From Eubacteriales bacterium (GTDB lineage: Bacteria > Bacillota > Clostridia > Christensenellales > UMGS416), in contig JAQVWW010000087.1 of the NCBI GenBank assembly GCA_028709505.1, positions 1 to 6,233 on the forward strand: 6,233 nt of DNA. Reading direction: 5' to 3'. The translations under genes and the position numbers were made by a program. The notes beneath the pieces are model-generated. The model saw only the letters and a list, made by a program, of their open reading frames with translations, ran no database searches and was not told the DNA's origin. This document shows, piece after piece, positions 1 to 5,798 of this stretch. Every line of letters starts with the position of its first letter. Within the stretch, counting starts at the first letter, position 1.

Positions 1-154
1 ATGCGTACGTGCCCAGCGTGATGTGGTAGGGCAGGTTTTTCGTCTGTTTACCACCAATGCCCTGCGCCAGCAGCGCCTGCTGTACTTGACCCATCTGCTG
101 CTGCGTGGGCTCGTCCAGCAGCGCCATCGCGCAGAGAAATTTCTCTTTGGCCAC
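1..154 (-). CDS. 2H phosphoesterase / 2'-5' RNA ligase-like protein, N-terminal fragment
   Basis: This is the first 51 codons of a gene that leaves the window at position 1. The predicted protein starts (M)AKEKFLCAMALLDEP and reaches NLPYHITLGTY. The H-x-T-L-G at residues 44-48 fits the first of the two HxT/S motifs that define the 2H phosphoesterase superfamily (LigT/YjcG type), which cleaves cyclic or 2'-5' phosphodiester bonds. The second motif would lie outside the window, so the assignment rests on one motif plus the N-terminal pattern. The start is GTG at 154-152, chosen because AAGGGAGG lies 7 nt upstream and no ATG is suitably placed. Family members are usually about 170-190 residues, so roughly a quarter is visible. 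It is transcribed divergently from the DUF2804 gene. It is probably a soluble cytosolic protein, and its substrate cannot be inferred. Confidence 0.72.
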   Translation of the reverse strand, partial: MAKEKFLCAMALLDEPTQQQMGQVQQALLAQGIGGKQTKNLPYHITLGTYA

Positions 155-161
155 TTTGCCG

Positions 162-169
162 CCTCCCTT
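162..169 (-). promoter_or_regulatory. Shine-Dalgarno that fixes the GTG start of the 2H gene
   Basis: On the minus strand this reads AAGGGAGG, nearly the full anti-16S complement, followed by a 7-nt spacer to the GTG at 154-152. It is the reason for choosing a non-ATG start. Confidence 0.8.
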
Positions 170-196
170 GCCTATGGCACAGTTATGATCAAATTG

Positions 197-225
197 GTTA
201 TACCACGCCCCGGGCGCAACCGCAA
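197..225 (-). promoter_or_regulatory. Putative promoter of the 2H gene (extended -10)
   Basis: Minus strand: -35 TTGCGG (220-225, 3 of 6 to consensus), a 17-nt spacer, and -10 TATAAC (197-202, 5 of 6). A TG one base upstream of the -10 gives an extended -10 (TGGTATAAC), which can compensate for a weak -35. Transcription would start near 190, leaving a leader of about 36 nt before the GTG start. Confidence 0.6.
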
Positions 226-411
226 GCTTATGCGCCTTTGCAGATGAGTGGCGTGCACCGAGCGGTGGCGCTTGGGTTCGCCGGCCCTTCCTGGCGGCGC
301 GGACGCAACGCTATCCGGCACGCGCGCGCCGTAAGCCTCCGCTGCCCGGCGAACCGCCCGTTGCGGCGGGGCACATTGGCCGCACCTATCGCGTTCATCG
401 GGCTGCAACTG
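226..411. other. GC-rich divergent intergenic region, no gene seen
   Basis: This stretch lies between the two divergent promoters. It is GC-rich and open in several frames, but none of the translations resembles a protein family, none has a good ribosome binding site, and the frames run across both promoters. Only very short GC-rich inverted repeats are visible, for example CCGC/GCGG near 355-367. I see no tRNA, riboswitch or repeat array. Confidence 0.5.
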
Positions 412-420
412 TGTTATAAT
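412..420 (+). promoter_or_regulatory. Extended -10 promoter of the DUF2804 gene
   Basis: TGTTATAAT is a perfect TGnTATAAT extended -10 (hexamer at 415-420). No good -35 is seen at 16-18 nt spacing; the region around 392-399 is at best weak. Transcription should begin near 427. An in-frame ATG at 419-421 therefore lies inside the -10 box and cannot be the translation start, which supports the ATG at 452. Confidence 0.7.
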
Positions 421-451
421 GGAGAAAAGCGGAAGAAAGGCTGGTGTTATT

Positions 452-1486
452 ATGGAACAACGCAGGCTGGAACCCGGGCGTCTATTGAATGCAAAAGGGC
501 ATCTCGCCCAGGCAGGATATGCCACGTCGCTGGTCAAGGACTATGTACGGCGCGACATTCGTGCCGGCAAGCTGCGTATCAAAGAATGGGACTACTATCT
601 TATCACAAACGGCGTCTACGCCGTGGCACTGACGCTGGCCGATAACGCGTACATGGGGCTGGCCGGCGCGTCGGTGCTGCGGTTTGACCAGCCGCAGGAT
701 CGGACCGCATCGGTGACCCGTCCGCTGACGCTGGGAAGCGTGGGCATGACCGCCACCTCCGCCGCCGGTGAAGAGCTGTTCAATTGGGGCAGGGTGCGCG
801 GGCGGTTTGTCACACTGGGCAAGGACAGGCATCTGCGGCTGCACATGGAGAACTTTGACGGCAACCAACCCTTTGACGCCCATTTCATCCTGACCGATCC
901 GCCCCAGGACACGATGGTTATCGCCACCCCCTTTGCCGATAAGCCCAAAGCTTTTTACTACAACCAAAAGATCATCGGCATGACCGCCCAAGGCGAAGCC
1001 ACCGTCGGCGGCGAGACCATTTCCTTTTCTCCCAAGGACAGCCTGGCGCTGCTGGACTGGGGCCGCGGCGTGTGGGTCTACGAAAGCACGTGGTACTGGA
1101 GCGCCGCAAGCGGATATATCGACGGCAAAAAGTTTGGCTTTAACCTGGGTTATGGCTTTGGCGATACGTCGGCCGCCACTGAAAACATGCTTTTCTATGA
1201 CGGCAAGGCCCATAAGCTGGAACATGTGAGCTTTGGCATCCCCACCGCAGAAGATGGCGGCGATGATTTTTTAAAGCCCTGGCATTTCACGTCGTCGGAC
1301 GACCGGTTCGACGCTGTGTTTACGCCGGTTCTGGATCGTCACGGCGCCACCAGCATAGGGCCGCTGCTCAGCGACCCTCACCAGGTATTTGGCCACTTCG
1401 ACGGCCGGGCGGTGCTGGACGACGGCACCGTCATACCGCTGACGCATTTCTTCGGCTTTGCCGAAAAGGTGCATAAAAAGTGGTAA
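452..1486 (+). CDS. DUF2804 family protein, complete
   Basis: The product is 344 residues, the usual size for DUF2804, a family of unknown biochemical function. Recognisable blocks are the N-terminal 'AGYATSL' and 'RIKEWDYY' (21-49), 'ALTLADNAYMGL' (59-70), a tryptophan-rich 'DWGRGVWVYESTWYW' (202-216), the strongly family-like 'FGFNLGYGFGDTSAATEN' (228-245), and a C-terminal 'LDDGTVIPL...GFAEKV' ending at residue 344. Alternating beta-like stretches and many aromatics suggest a beta-rich fold. No signal peptide or membrane segment is visible, so it is probably cytosolic. The ATG at 452 is preferred over the upstream in-frame ATG at 419 because the latter overlaps the -10 box; GAAAGG at 435-440 is a moderate Shine-Dalgarno with a long 11-nt spacer. 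The gene stands alone, with its own promoter and terminator, so context gives no clue to function. Confidence 0.88.
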   Translation: MEQRRLEPGRLLNAKGHLAQAGYATSLVKDYVRRDIRAGKLRIKEWDYYLITNGVYAVALTLADNAYMGLAGASVLRFDQPQDRTASVTRPLTLGSVGMTATSAAGEELFNWGRVRGRFVTLGKDRHLRLHMENFDGNQPFDAHFILTDPPQDTMVIATPFADKPKAFYYNQKIIGMTAQGEATVGGETISFSPKDSLALLDWGRGVWVYESTWYWSAASGYIDGKKFGFNLGYGFGDTSAATENMLFYDGKAHKLEHVSFGIPTAEDGGDDFLKPWHFTSSDDRFDAVFTPVLDRHGATSIGPLLSDPHQVFGHFDGRAVLDDGTVIPLTHFFGFAEKVHKKW

Positions 1487-1510
1487 CCGGCGGCGCCGGC
1501 CCGCTTTTTT
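1475..1510 (+). terminator. Intrinsic terminator overlapping the DUF2804 stop codon
   Basis: AAAAAGTGG (1475-1483) pairs with CCGCTTTTT (1501-1509), 9 bp including one G-U pair. Inside, CCGG (1487-1490) pairs with CCGG (1496-1499) around a 5-nt loop. A run of six T (1505-1510) follows the GC part. The stop codon TAA at 1484-1486 sits in the internal bulge, so the terminator begins within the last codons of the gene. Confidence 0.55.
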
Positions 1511-1554
1511 AACATCGTAATGCGCCTTGGCGCCGATGCGGCGCGTCGGCGTAC

Positions 1555-1594
1555 GCAAAGGCCGGCCTATCTTACAGGCCGGCCCTTTGCTTTA
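1555..1594 (+). terminator. Strong GC hairpin, possible second terminator
   Basis: GCAAAGGCCGGCC (1555-1567) and GGCCGGCCCTTTGC (1577-1590) form a 13-bp stem with one bulged C and a 9-nt loop. CTTTGCTTT follows on the plus strand. It could be a backup terminator for the DUF2804 gene. The T tract is broken, so it may instead be part of an intergenic repeat. Confidence 0.5.
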
Positions 1595-1781
1595 TGTGGC
1601 TGTTAGGATGTTTCTTACCGATCGCCCTAAACATGCGCAAAGCCAAAGGGGCAGTCGATAAAGCGTGGCGCACATGCGCAAAAGGTTGCCGCCGCGCGGC
1701 CCAAGGTCAGCCTGTTGGCGCAGCCTTTTTACGTCGCGGCTAAGCCGTCAGCACAAATTTTGACCGTCCTAACGTCGCCTA

Positions 1782-1834
1782 CAGCGGCGCACGTTTTGCC
1801 GGCGAAGCGCCGTCTTCGCACGCAAAAAGCGCTG
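1782..1834. repeat. Long imperfect inverted repeat
   Basis: The core stem GCGAAG (1802-1807) / CTTCGC (1814-1819) closes a 6-nt loop. After a small internal loop, TTTTGC (1794-1799) pairs with GCAAAA (1822-1827), and an outer part CAGCG (1782-1786) can pair with CGCTG (1830-1834). No T tract follows on either strand at the expected place, so it does not look like a terminator. Possible natures are a palindromic intergenic repeat unit or a structured RNA remnant. Confidence 0.45.
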
Positions 1835-1871
1835 CCTGCCTTACTGCGAGGCGCATGAAATCCAAGCATTG

Positions 1872-1906
1872 AAAAACCGCAAAGCCGGCGTCCCTTTTAC
1901 GCCAGC
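1872..1906 (-). terminator. Intrinsic terminator overlapping the aadE-like stop codon
   Basis: On the minus strand GCTGGCGT (1906-1899) pairs with ACGCCGGC (1891-1884), 8 bp with one G-U, around a 7-nt loop. TTT, GCGG and then TTTTT (1876-1872) follow. The TAA stop (1899-1897) lies at the stem/loop boundary, so the last three codons form the left arm. The T tract is interrupted, so efficiency is uncertain. Confidence 0.55.
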
Positions 1907-2775
1907 TTATTCTGCCAGTCCTTTTGCACGCGGCGCAGGTAGGAAGTAACGTTCTGTGCTTCCTGCGTGTTTAGCCTAAACCCGCTGCTTTGCGCCACCC
2001 GCGCCGACACGCCGGCGAACAGCTCCGTCATGGCAAACAGCGCCGCCCAAAGCTCCTCCTCCCGTGCCGGCGCGTAGGTGCGCAGCAGCGCCTGCCACAT
2101 ATCCTGCGGCAGATAGCGCCGCAGGTGCTTGCCGCATTTGCCGGTACTCATCGTATAGCCGGTTTGGCTGCCCGCGTACCAGTCCAGCATTTTAAGCAGC
2201 ATAGGCCGCACATATAGGTTCATATGGTCCATCGCGTAGAGAACCTCCCGCCGCCACAGCCCTTTGGCGATATAGGTGGCCACCCACCAGAACTCATTGC
2301 AGCAGTCGCGGAAGGCTTCGGCGGTGGGGGGCTTGACGTGATGCGCTCTGTCCGACGCGGCGGGGATGGCGGGCAGCAGGCCGTCCTTATCCAGCAGCGG
2401 TACGGTTTGGGAATCTTCCCCGTAGGTTTTCAGGCTGTAAGAGAGCGACTGCAGGGAAAAGTCGATGCGGTTCCCATCGGCAAACAGCACCAGAAAACCG
2501 TAGCGCTCCTCCCAGTCGCAGCCGTCAAACAGCACCGATCGGTCGGGCTGCTGCTGGATGAGCACGTCGCCAAAGCCGGCCAGCCAGCTCTGATCGTCGA
2601 TGAACGGCCGCGTGGCGCTCACCGCATAGACGATGTCGTAATCCTGAAAATCGTCCCGCCGGGCGGCAGGGTCGGCCCGCAAGCCGTTTAAGTACAAGGC
2701 GCGGATGCGCGCATCCCGCCGGGCAAAGCCCAGTATGAGCCCCATCATTTCCTCTTGGCTGCGCCGATATACCAT
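1897..2775 (-). CDS. Aminoglycoside 6-adenylyltransferase-like protein (ANT(6)/AadE family)
   Basis: The product is 292 residues, close to the usual ANT(6) length of about 285-300. ANT(6) enzymes move AMP from ATP to the 6-hydroxyl of streptomycin. The N-terminal nucleotidyltransferase domain shows 'RIRALYLNG' (23-31) and 'DFQDYDIVY' (42-50), with D45 and D47 as the metal-binding pair, and 'FADGNRIDFSL' (98-108), whose D105 probably supplies the third acidic residue. 'LLDKDG' (127-132) is also typical. The helical C-terminal domain carries 'CNEFWWVATYIAKGLWRRE' (159-177) and 'GKCGKHLRRYL' (212-222). The odd point is residue 32, Leu where NGSR is expected. ATG 2775 was chosen over the in-frame ATG at 2847 because GGGAGG lies 5 nt upstream and family alignment starts there. 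The gene follows the his operon but has its own promoter and terminator. Chromosomal homologues are common in Clostridia, so actual resistance is not assured. Confidence 0.9.
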   Translation of the reverse strand: MVYRRSQEEMMGLILGFARRDARIRALYLNGLRADPAARRDDFQDYDIVYAVSATRPFIDDQSWLAGFGDVLIQQQPDRSVLFDGCDWEERYGFLVLFADGNRIDFSLQSLSYSLKTYGEDSQTVPLLDKDGLLPAIPAASDRAHHVKPPTAEAFRDCCNEFWWVATYIAKGLWRREVLYAMDHMNLYVRPMLLKMLDWYAGSQTGYTMSTGKCGKHLRRYLPQDMWQALLRTYAPAREEELWAALFAMTELFAGVSARVAQSSGFRLNTQEAQNVTSYLRRVQKDWQNKLA

Positions 2776-2780
2776 AGGTT

Positions 2781-2802
2781 CCTCCCGGTGGCCGAAAGGC
2801 CA
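2781..2802 (-). promoter_or_regulatory. Ribosome binding site and adjacent small hairpin of the aadE-like gene
   Basis: The minus strand reads GGGAGG (2786-2781) with a 5-nt spacer to ATG 2775, which decides the start. Just upstream, TGGCC (2802-2798) and GGCCA (2793-2789) form a 5-bp stem with loop TTTC, ending two bases before the Shine-Dalgarno. The hairpin could influence ribosome access; this is inference. Confidence 0.6.
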
Positions 2803-2828
2803 AATATGCGTCCGCGCGTGGTGCATTG

Positions 2829-2891
2829 CTATGTGTTGGGGAAACAATAGATTTTCGCACCCAATACAAAATCTAAACGTTCTGTTTGCAT
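2829..2891 (-). other. Possible 20-codon leader ORF with an inverted repeat in the aadE-like 5' leader
   Basis: Within the predicted leader, a frame from ATG 2891 to TAG 2829 would encode MQTERLDFVLGAKIYCFPNT and ends 53 nt before the main start. Its ribosome binding site is poor (GGTGGA about 12 nt upstream). The frame contains a perfect 8-bp inverted repeat, TAGATTTT (2875-2868, minus strand) and AAAATCTA (2855-2848), with a 12-nt loop. The combination resembles leader-peptide attenuators of some resistance genes, but no alternative pairing with the downstream ribosome binding site is evident. It may be chance. Confidence 0.25.
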
Positions 2892-2937
2892 AAAGTATTC
2901 AGATCCACCGTTTCCTGTGAAATTTACTCCCGTCCCT

Positions 2938-2965
2938 ATTATGTGCTGTTTTGCGCATTTGTCCA
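2938..2965 (-). promoter_or_regulatory. Putative promoter of the aadE-like gene
   Basis: Minus strand: -35 TGGACA (2965-2960, 5 of 6), a 16-nt spacer, -10 CATAAT (2943-2938, 5 of 6). It sits 4 bp past the end of the his terminator, exactly where an independent unit would start. The predicted start near 2931 gives a leader of about 155 nt. Confidence 0.62.
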
Positions 2966-2969
2966 TAGC

Positions 2970-3001
2970 AAAAAGCGCGAAACCTGTGTTGCGCGCTTTT
3001 T
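2970..3001 (-). terminator. Intrinsic terminator of the his operon
   Basis: A perfect 10-bp inverted repeat, AAAAAGCGCG (2970-2979) and CGCGCTTTTT (2992-3001), encloses a 12-nt loop. On the minus strand the GC stem is followed by TTTTT, about 80 nt after the hisIE stop. The A/T symmetry would make it work in either direction, but both neighbouring genes are on the minus strand. Confidence 0.88.
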
Positions 3002-3037
3002 TCAGTAGCATGCTCGGATATTCCCGCGGCTCACCGT

Positions 3038-3055
3038 GCCGGCTGTTCCGCCGGC
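3038..3055. repeat. Short GC hairpin between hisIE and its terminator
   Basis: GCCGGC (3038-3043) and GCCGGC (3050-3055) form a 6-bp stem with a 6-nt loop. No T tract follows on the minus strand, so it is not itself a terminator. It might stabilise the 3' end of the his message. Confidence 0.4.
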
Positions 3056-3080
3056 TGCATGAGAAAGCCCGGCCAAACCG

Positions 3081-3710
3081 CTACTTTCTCCGCTTTTTGA
3101 TTTCGGTCAAAACGTCGTCCCAACTTAGGCCCCGCTGGGCCATTACCACCATCGTGTGGAACAACAGATCGGCCACCTCGTATTGCAATTCCTGCACGTC
3201 GGGGTTCTTGGCGGCGATGATGACCTCGGCGGCCTCTTCGCCTATCTTTTTGCACATCTTGTCGACGCCCTTGTCGAACAGGTAGTTGGTGTAGGACCCT
3301 TGCACCGGGTGCTCCCGGCGGTCACAGATAAGCTCATACTCCTCACGCAGCAGGCCAAAACTCACGCTTTGGCCGTCGCGGGCTGTCAACGGGTTATGAA
3401 AGCACGAGTAGGCGTTGGTATGGCAGGCCGGCCCGGTCTGCTCCACCTTTAAAAGCAGCGCGTCGCCGTCGCAGTCGTACCAGATCTCCCGCACCTTCTG
3501 CGTGTGGCCCGACGTTTCGCCCTTCTTCCACAGCGTCTGCCGGCTGCGGGAAAAATACGTAGCGCAGCCGCTTTCCAACGTGGCTTTGAGCGCGTCGGCG
3601 TTCATATAGGCCAGCATCAGCACGTCGTTTGTGGCGGCATCCTGGGCGATGGCGGGCACCAGCCCCTTTTCGTCGTACCGCACGGCGGATAAATCCGCTA
3701 TTCTCTTCAT
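3081..3710 (-). CDS. hisIE: Bifunctional phosphoribosyl-AMP cyclohydrolase / phosphoribosyl-ATP pyrophosphatase
   Basis: This fused protein of 209 residues performs histidine steps 2 and 3: HisE hydrolyses PR-ATP to PR-AMP and pyrophosphate, then HisI opens the adenine ring to give ProFAR. The HisI domain covers about residues 1-110, with '[16 protein letters not shown]' (54-69), the metal-binding D79-C80-D81-G-D83, and Cys80, Cys96 and Cys103 in the 16 and 7 residue spacing of the zinc cysteines. The HisE domain covers about 118-205 and is an all-alpha MazG-like fold, with '[16 protein letters not shown]' (154-169) and E178/D181 as acidic metal ligands. The length is normal for a fused HisIE. 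ATG 3710 overlaps the hisF stop by 4 nt (ATGA), and AGGGGG lies about 7 nt upstream. It is the last gene of the operon, followed by the terminator at 2970-3001. No key residue is missing. Confidence 0.97.
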   Translation of the reverse strand: MKRIADLSAVRYDEKGLVPAIAQDAATNDVLMLAYMNADALKATLESGCATYFSRSRQTLWKKGETSGHTQKVREIWYDCDGDALLLKVEQTGPACHTNAYSCFHNPLTARDGQSVSFGLLREEYELICDRREHPVQGSYTNYLFDKGVDKMCKKIGEEAAEVIIAAKNPDVQELQYEVADLLFHTMVVMAQRGLSWDDVLTEIKKRRK

Positions 3711-4480
3711 TGCATGTCCCCCTGTATTCTAACGGGTATGCCCATCTTGCGCATATGCCGCTTTACGTCGATAATCTCCAACTCCTTATAGTGGAACAGC
3801 GACGCGGCCAGCACCGCGTCGGCGCCGGCCTTTAGCACCACGTCGGAGAAGTGCTCCAGCGCCCCGGCGCCGCCCGACGCGATGACGGGAATGTTCACCG
3901 CCTGCGTCACGGCGCGCGTCAGCTCGATGTCGTAGCCCGTCTTTTGCCCGTCGGCGTCCATGCTGGTCAGCAATATCTCGCCGGCCCCCCGCCGCTGGGC
4001 CTCCCGCGCCCATTCGACGGCGTCTTTGTGCGTGTTGACGCGACCGCCGTTTAGGTAGCAGTCCCATCCGCCGCCGGCGCGCCGTTTGGCATCGATGGCC
4101 ACCACGACGCACTGGCTGCCAAAGCGCCACGCCGCGTCCTCAATCAGCTGCGGGTTATGCAGCGCCGCGGAATTGATGGAAATCTTATCGGCCCCGGCCT
4201 TTAGAATACGGCGAAAATCCTCCACCGTGCGGATGCCGCCGCCCACCGTAAGCGGTATGAACACCTGCTCGGCGGTACGGGACACCACGTCCAGCATGGT
4301 ATTGCGCTTGTCCGCCGAGGCGGTGATGTCCAAAAACACCAGCTCGTCGGCGCCGGCCTGGTTATAGGCCCGGGCGGCCTGCACCGGGTCGCCGGCGTCG
4401 CGCAGGTTGACAAAGCTGACGCCTTTGACCACGCGGCCCTCCAGCACGTCCAGGCAAGGTATGACGCGTTTGGTTAACAT
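3707..4480 (-). CDS. hisF: Imidazole glycerol phosphate synthase, cyclase subunit
   Basis: HisF condenses PRFAR with ammonia supplied by HisH to give imidazole glycerol phosphate and AICAR. The 257-residue (beta/alpha)8 barrel has the normal family length. Catalytic Asp11 (in 'IPCLDV'), Lys19 and Asp130 (in 'VVVAIDAK') fall at the standard positions. The phosphate-binding loops are 'TVGGGIR' (78-84) and 'ASGGAG' (201-206), and the conserved '[13 protein letters not shown]' covers 172-184. The start ATG 4480 overlaps the end of hisA by 7 nt, with GGGAGGG about 5 nt upstream. The gene ends in a 4-nt overlap with hisIE. The protein forms a cytosolic heterodimer with the HisH subunit encoded in the same operon. 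Confidence 0.98.
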   Translation of the reverse strand: MLTKRVIPCLDVLEGRVVKGVSFVNLRDAGDPVQAARAYNQAGADELVFLDITASADKRNTMLDVVSRTAEQVFIPLTVGGGIRTVEDFRRILKAGADKISINSAALHNPQLIEDAAWRFGSQCVVVAIDAKRRAGGGWDCYLNGGRVNTHKDAVEWAREAQRRGAGEILLTSMDADGQKTGYDIELTRAVTQAVNIPVIASGGAGALEHFSDVVLKAGADAVLAASLFHYKELEIIDVKRHMRKMGIPVRIQGDMQ

Positions 4481-5196
4481 GATTCCCTCCCTATGGCCAG
4501 CGCCTCTTTTAATTCGATGGCGCCCTGGTACAGCGCCCGGCCGATGATGATGCCGCCGGCGCCCAGCGCAGCGGCGGTCTTCACCTGCTCCACGTCGGAT
4601 ACGCCACCGGAAATGATGACGTCCAGGCCGGTCTGTTGGATGAGTCGCCGGGTATTTTCAAAATCCGGGCCGCTCAGCATGCCGTCCCGGGCGATATCGG
4701 TATAGATAATCGTCTGCACGCCCATTTCCTTCATATCCTGCGCCAGTTTCTGCGCATCCACGCCGGTATCCTCGGCCCAGCCTTTGACGGCCACTTTGCC
4801 GCCTTTGGCATCGATGCCCACAGCGATGCGCCGACCGTAGCGGCGTACCGCCGCGCGCACCAGCCCGGGCTGCTCTACGGCGGCGGTGCCCAGTATCACG
4901 CGCTGCACGCCCACATCCTCAAGCATGCCGCCGATGTGCGCCATCGTGCGGATGCCGCCGCCGGTCTGCACCAGAAGGCCGGTCTGTTCCACAATAGCGG
5001 CAATGATTTTCAAGTTGCGGGCCTCGCCGGCGAAGGCGCCGTCCAAATCCACCACGTGCAGCCAGGCGCTGCCTGCCTGGGCAAATCTTTTGGCCATTTC
5101 CAGCGGGTCGCCGTAGACGGTGGCCTTGTGCATGTCGCCCTGGGCAAGACGGACGCACGCGCCGCCCTTTAAATCGATGGCGGGATAGATAATCAT
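4474..5196 (-). CDS. hisA: ProFAR isomerase (phosphoribosylformimino-5-aminoimidazole carboxamide ribotide isomerase)
   Basis: HisA opens the ribose of ProFAR by an Amadori rearrangement to give PRFAR, the substrate of HisF/HisH. The protein has 240 residues, typical of the family, and is a (beta/alpha)8 barrel homologous to HisF. Catalytic Asp8 ('YPAIDLKGG') and Asp129 ('AVGIDAKGG') are in place. The phosphate-binding loops are 'QTGGGIR' (77-83) and 'ISGGVSD' (195-201), and 'TDIARDG' (166-172) is the expected conserved loop. ATG 5196 overlaps the hisH stop by 4 nt (ATGA), with GGAGG about 7 nt upstream. The single-function length and the presence of a hisIE cyclohydrolase fit a dedicated HisA rather than the actinobacterial PriA; trp genes are not seen, so dual use is not tested here. 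Confidence 0.97.
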   Translation of the reverse strand: MIIYPAIDLKGGACVRLAQGDMHKATVYGDPLEMAKRFAQAGSAWLHVVDLDGAFAGEARNLKIIAAIVEQTGLLVQTGGGIRTMAHIGGMLEDVGVQRVILGTAAVEQPGLVRAAVRRYGRRIAVGIDAKGGKVAVKGWAEDTGVDAQKLAQDMKEMGVQTIIYTDIARDGMLSGPDFENTRRLIQQTGLDVIISGGVSDVEQVKTAAALGAGGIIIGRALYQGAIELKEALAIGRESC

Positions 5197-5798
5197 AACA
5201 GACCTCCGAAATTGCGCAGAATCTGCAAGCCCACGTCGCCGCTTTTTTCCGGATGAAACTGGGTGGCCATGATGTTATCCCGGCCCACGGCGGCAGGGAT
5301 GGGGATACCATAGTTGCACACTGCCGTCACCACATCAGCCGGCGCCTCGGCGTAAAACGAGTGGACAAAATACACAAAGCTCTCTTGTGGCAGGCCGGCG
5401 AGCAGCGGCGTATCCCGGGTAATAACCAGCTGGTTCCAGCCCATGTGCGGCACCTTGCGCCGGGGCGGAATGGGCGTCACCTGCCCGGTCAGCAGCCCCA
5501 GCCCGGTAAATTCGCCGCCCTCCAGGCTCTTTCCAAAAAGCATCTGCATGCCCAGGCAGATGCCCAGAAACGGCCGGCCCGACGCGGTAAACGCGCGGAT
5601 GCAATCGTCCATGCCGGTGGCCGTAAGCGCCGCCATGGCGTCGGCAAAGGCGCCTACGCCGGGCAGCACCGCCGCCGCGGCCTCTTCCACGTCCTTGGGC
5701 TTTTGCGTCAGCACGGCGTTCAGTCCGATGTATTCGAAGGCTTTCTGCACGCTGCGCAGGTTGCCCATGCCGTAGTCGACGATGGCAATCCGCTTCAT
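5193..5798 (-). CDS. hisH: Imidazole glycerol phosphate synthase, glutamine amidotransferase subunit
   Basis: HisH hydrolyses glutamine and channels ammonia to HisF. The protein is a class I glutamine amidotransferase of 201 residues. The nucleophile elbow 'LGICLGMQ' places Cys81, and 'QFHPEKSG' gives His182 and Glu184, which complete the catalytic triad. The oxyanion-strand 'LPGVGAF' (45-51) and 'VPHMGWN' (116-122) match the HisH family. ATG 5798 overlaps the hisB stop by 4 nt. Its only Shine-Dalgarno-like sequence (AAGGG, 9 nt upstream) sits in the loop of a perfect 9-bp hairpin that abuts the start codon, so hisH translation is probably coupled to hisB. It lies directly before hisA and hisF, the genes with which it works. 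Confidence 0.97.
   Translation of the reverse strand: MKRIAIVDYGMGNLRSVQKAFEYIGLNAVLTQKPKDVEEAAAAVLPGVGAFADAMAALTATGMDDCIRAFTASGRPFLGICLGMQMLFGKSLEGGEFTGLGLLTGQVTPIPPRRKVPHMGWNQLVITRDTPLLAGLPQESFVYFVHSFYAEAPADVVTAVCNYGIPIPAAVGRDNIMATQFHPEKSGDVGLQILRNFGGLL

Larger units (their letters stand above)
1511..1871. other. Intergenic stretch between convergent genes, inverted-repeat rich
   Basis: No convincing gene is present in these 361 bases. They hold a strong hairpin (1555-1590), a long imperfect stem-loop (1782-1834), an 11-bp direct repeat ACATGCGCAAA at 1631-1641 and 1672-1682, and a 7-bp inverted pair GTTAGGA (1602-1608) / TCCTAAC (1767-1773). A 49-codon frame from ATG 1594 to TAA 1743 on the plus strand has no ribosome binding site, begins at the foot of a hairpin, and its arginine- and alanine-rich product matches nothing I recognise. 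A 25-codon minus-strand frame (ATG near 1855, product MRLAVRQAALF...) is equally doubtful. The concentration of repeats makes a decayed or dispersed intergenic element more likely than a gene. Confidence 0.5.

Noticed and set aside
172..537. A 121-codon minus-strand frame that could fill the divergent intergenic region
   Set aside because: It overlaps the start of the DUF2804 gene and both promoters, and its product looks random and arginine/proline-rich.
482..1225. A 247-codon open frame on the minus strand, antisense to the DUF2804 gene
   Set aside because: It is a mirror effect of GC-rich codon use. Its product has no family-like motifs, and the plus-strand frame has clear family conservation.
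2224..2691. A 155-codon open frame on the plus strand antisense to the aadE-like gene
   Set aside because: It has no recognisable domain and lies entirely inside a gene with intact ANT(6) motifs.
2776..2847. A 24-residue N-terminal extension of the aadE-like protein from ATG 2847
   Set aside because: There is no Shine-Dalgarno before 2847, whereas GGGAGG stands 5 nt before ATG 2775, where family similarity begins.
2829..3011. A 60-codon minus-strand frame across the his terminator
   Set aside because: It begins beyond the terminator stem and runs through the terminator and the aadE promoter. Only its last 20 codons lie in the predicted leader, and these are reported separately with low confidence.
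4636..5172. A 178-codon open frame on the plus strand antisense to hisA
   Set aside because: hisA covers the whole stretch with its catalytic residues intact, and the antisense product is low-complexity.
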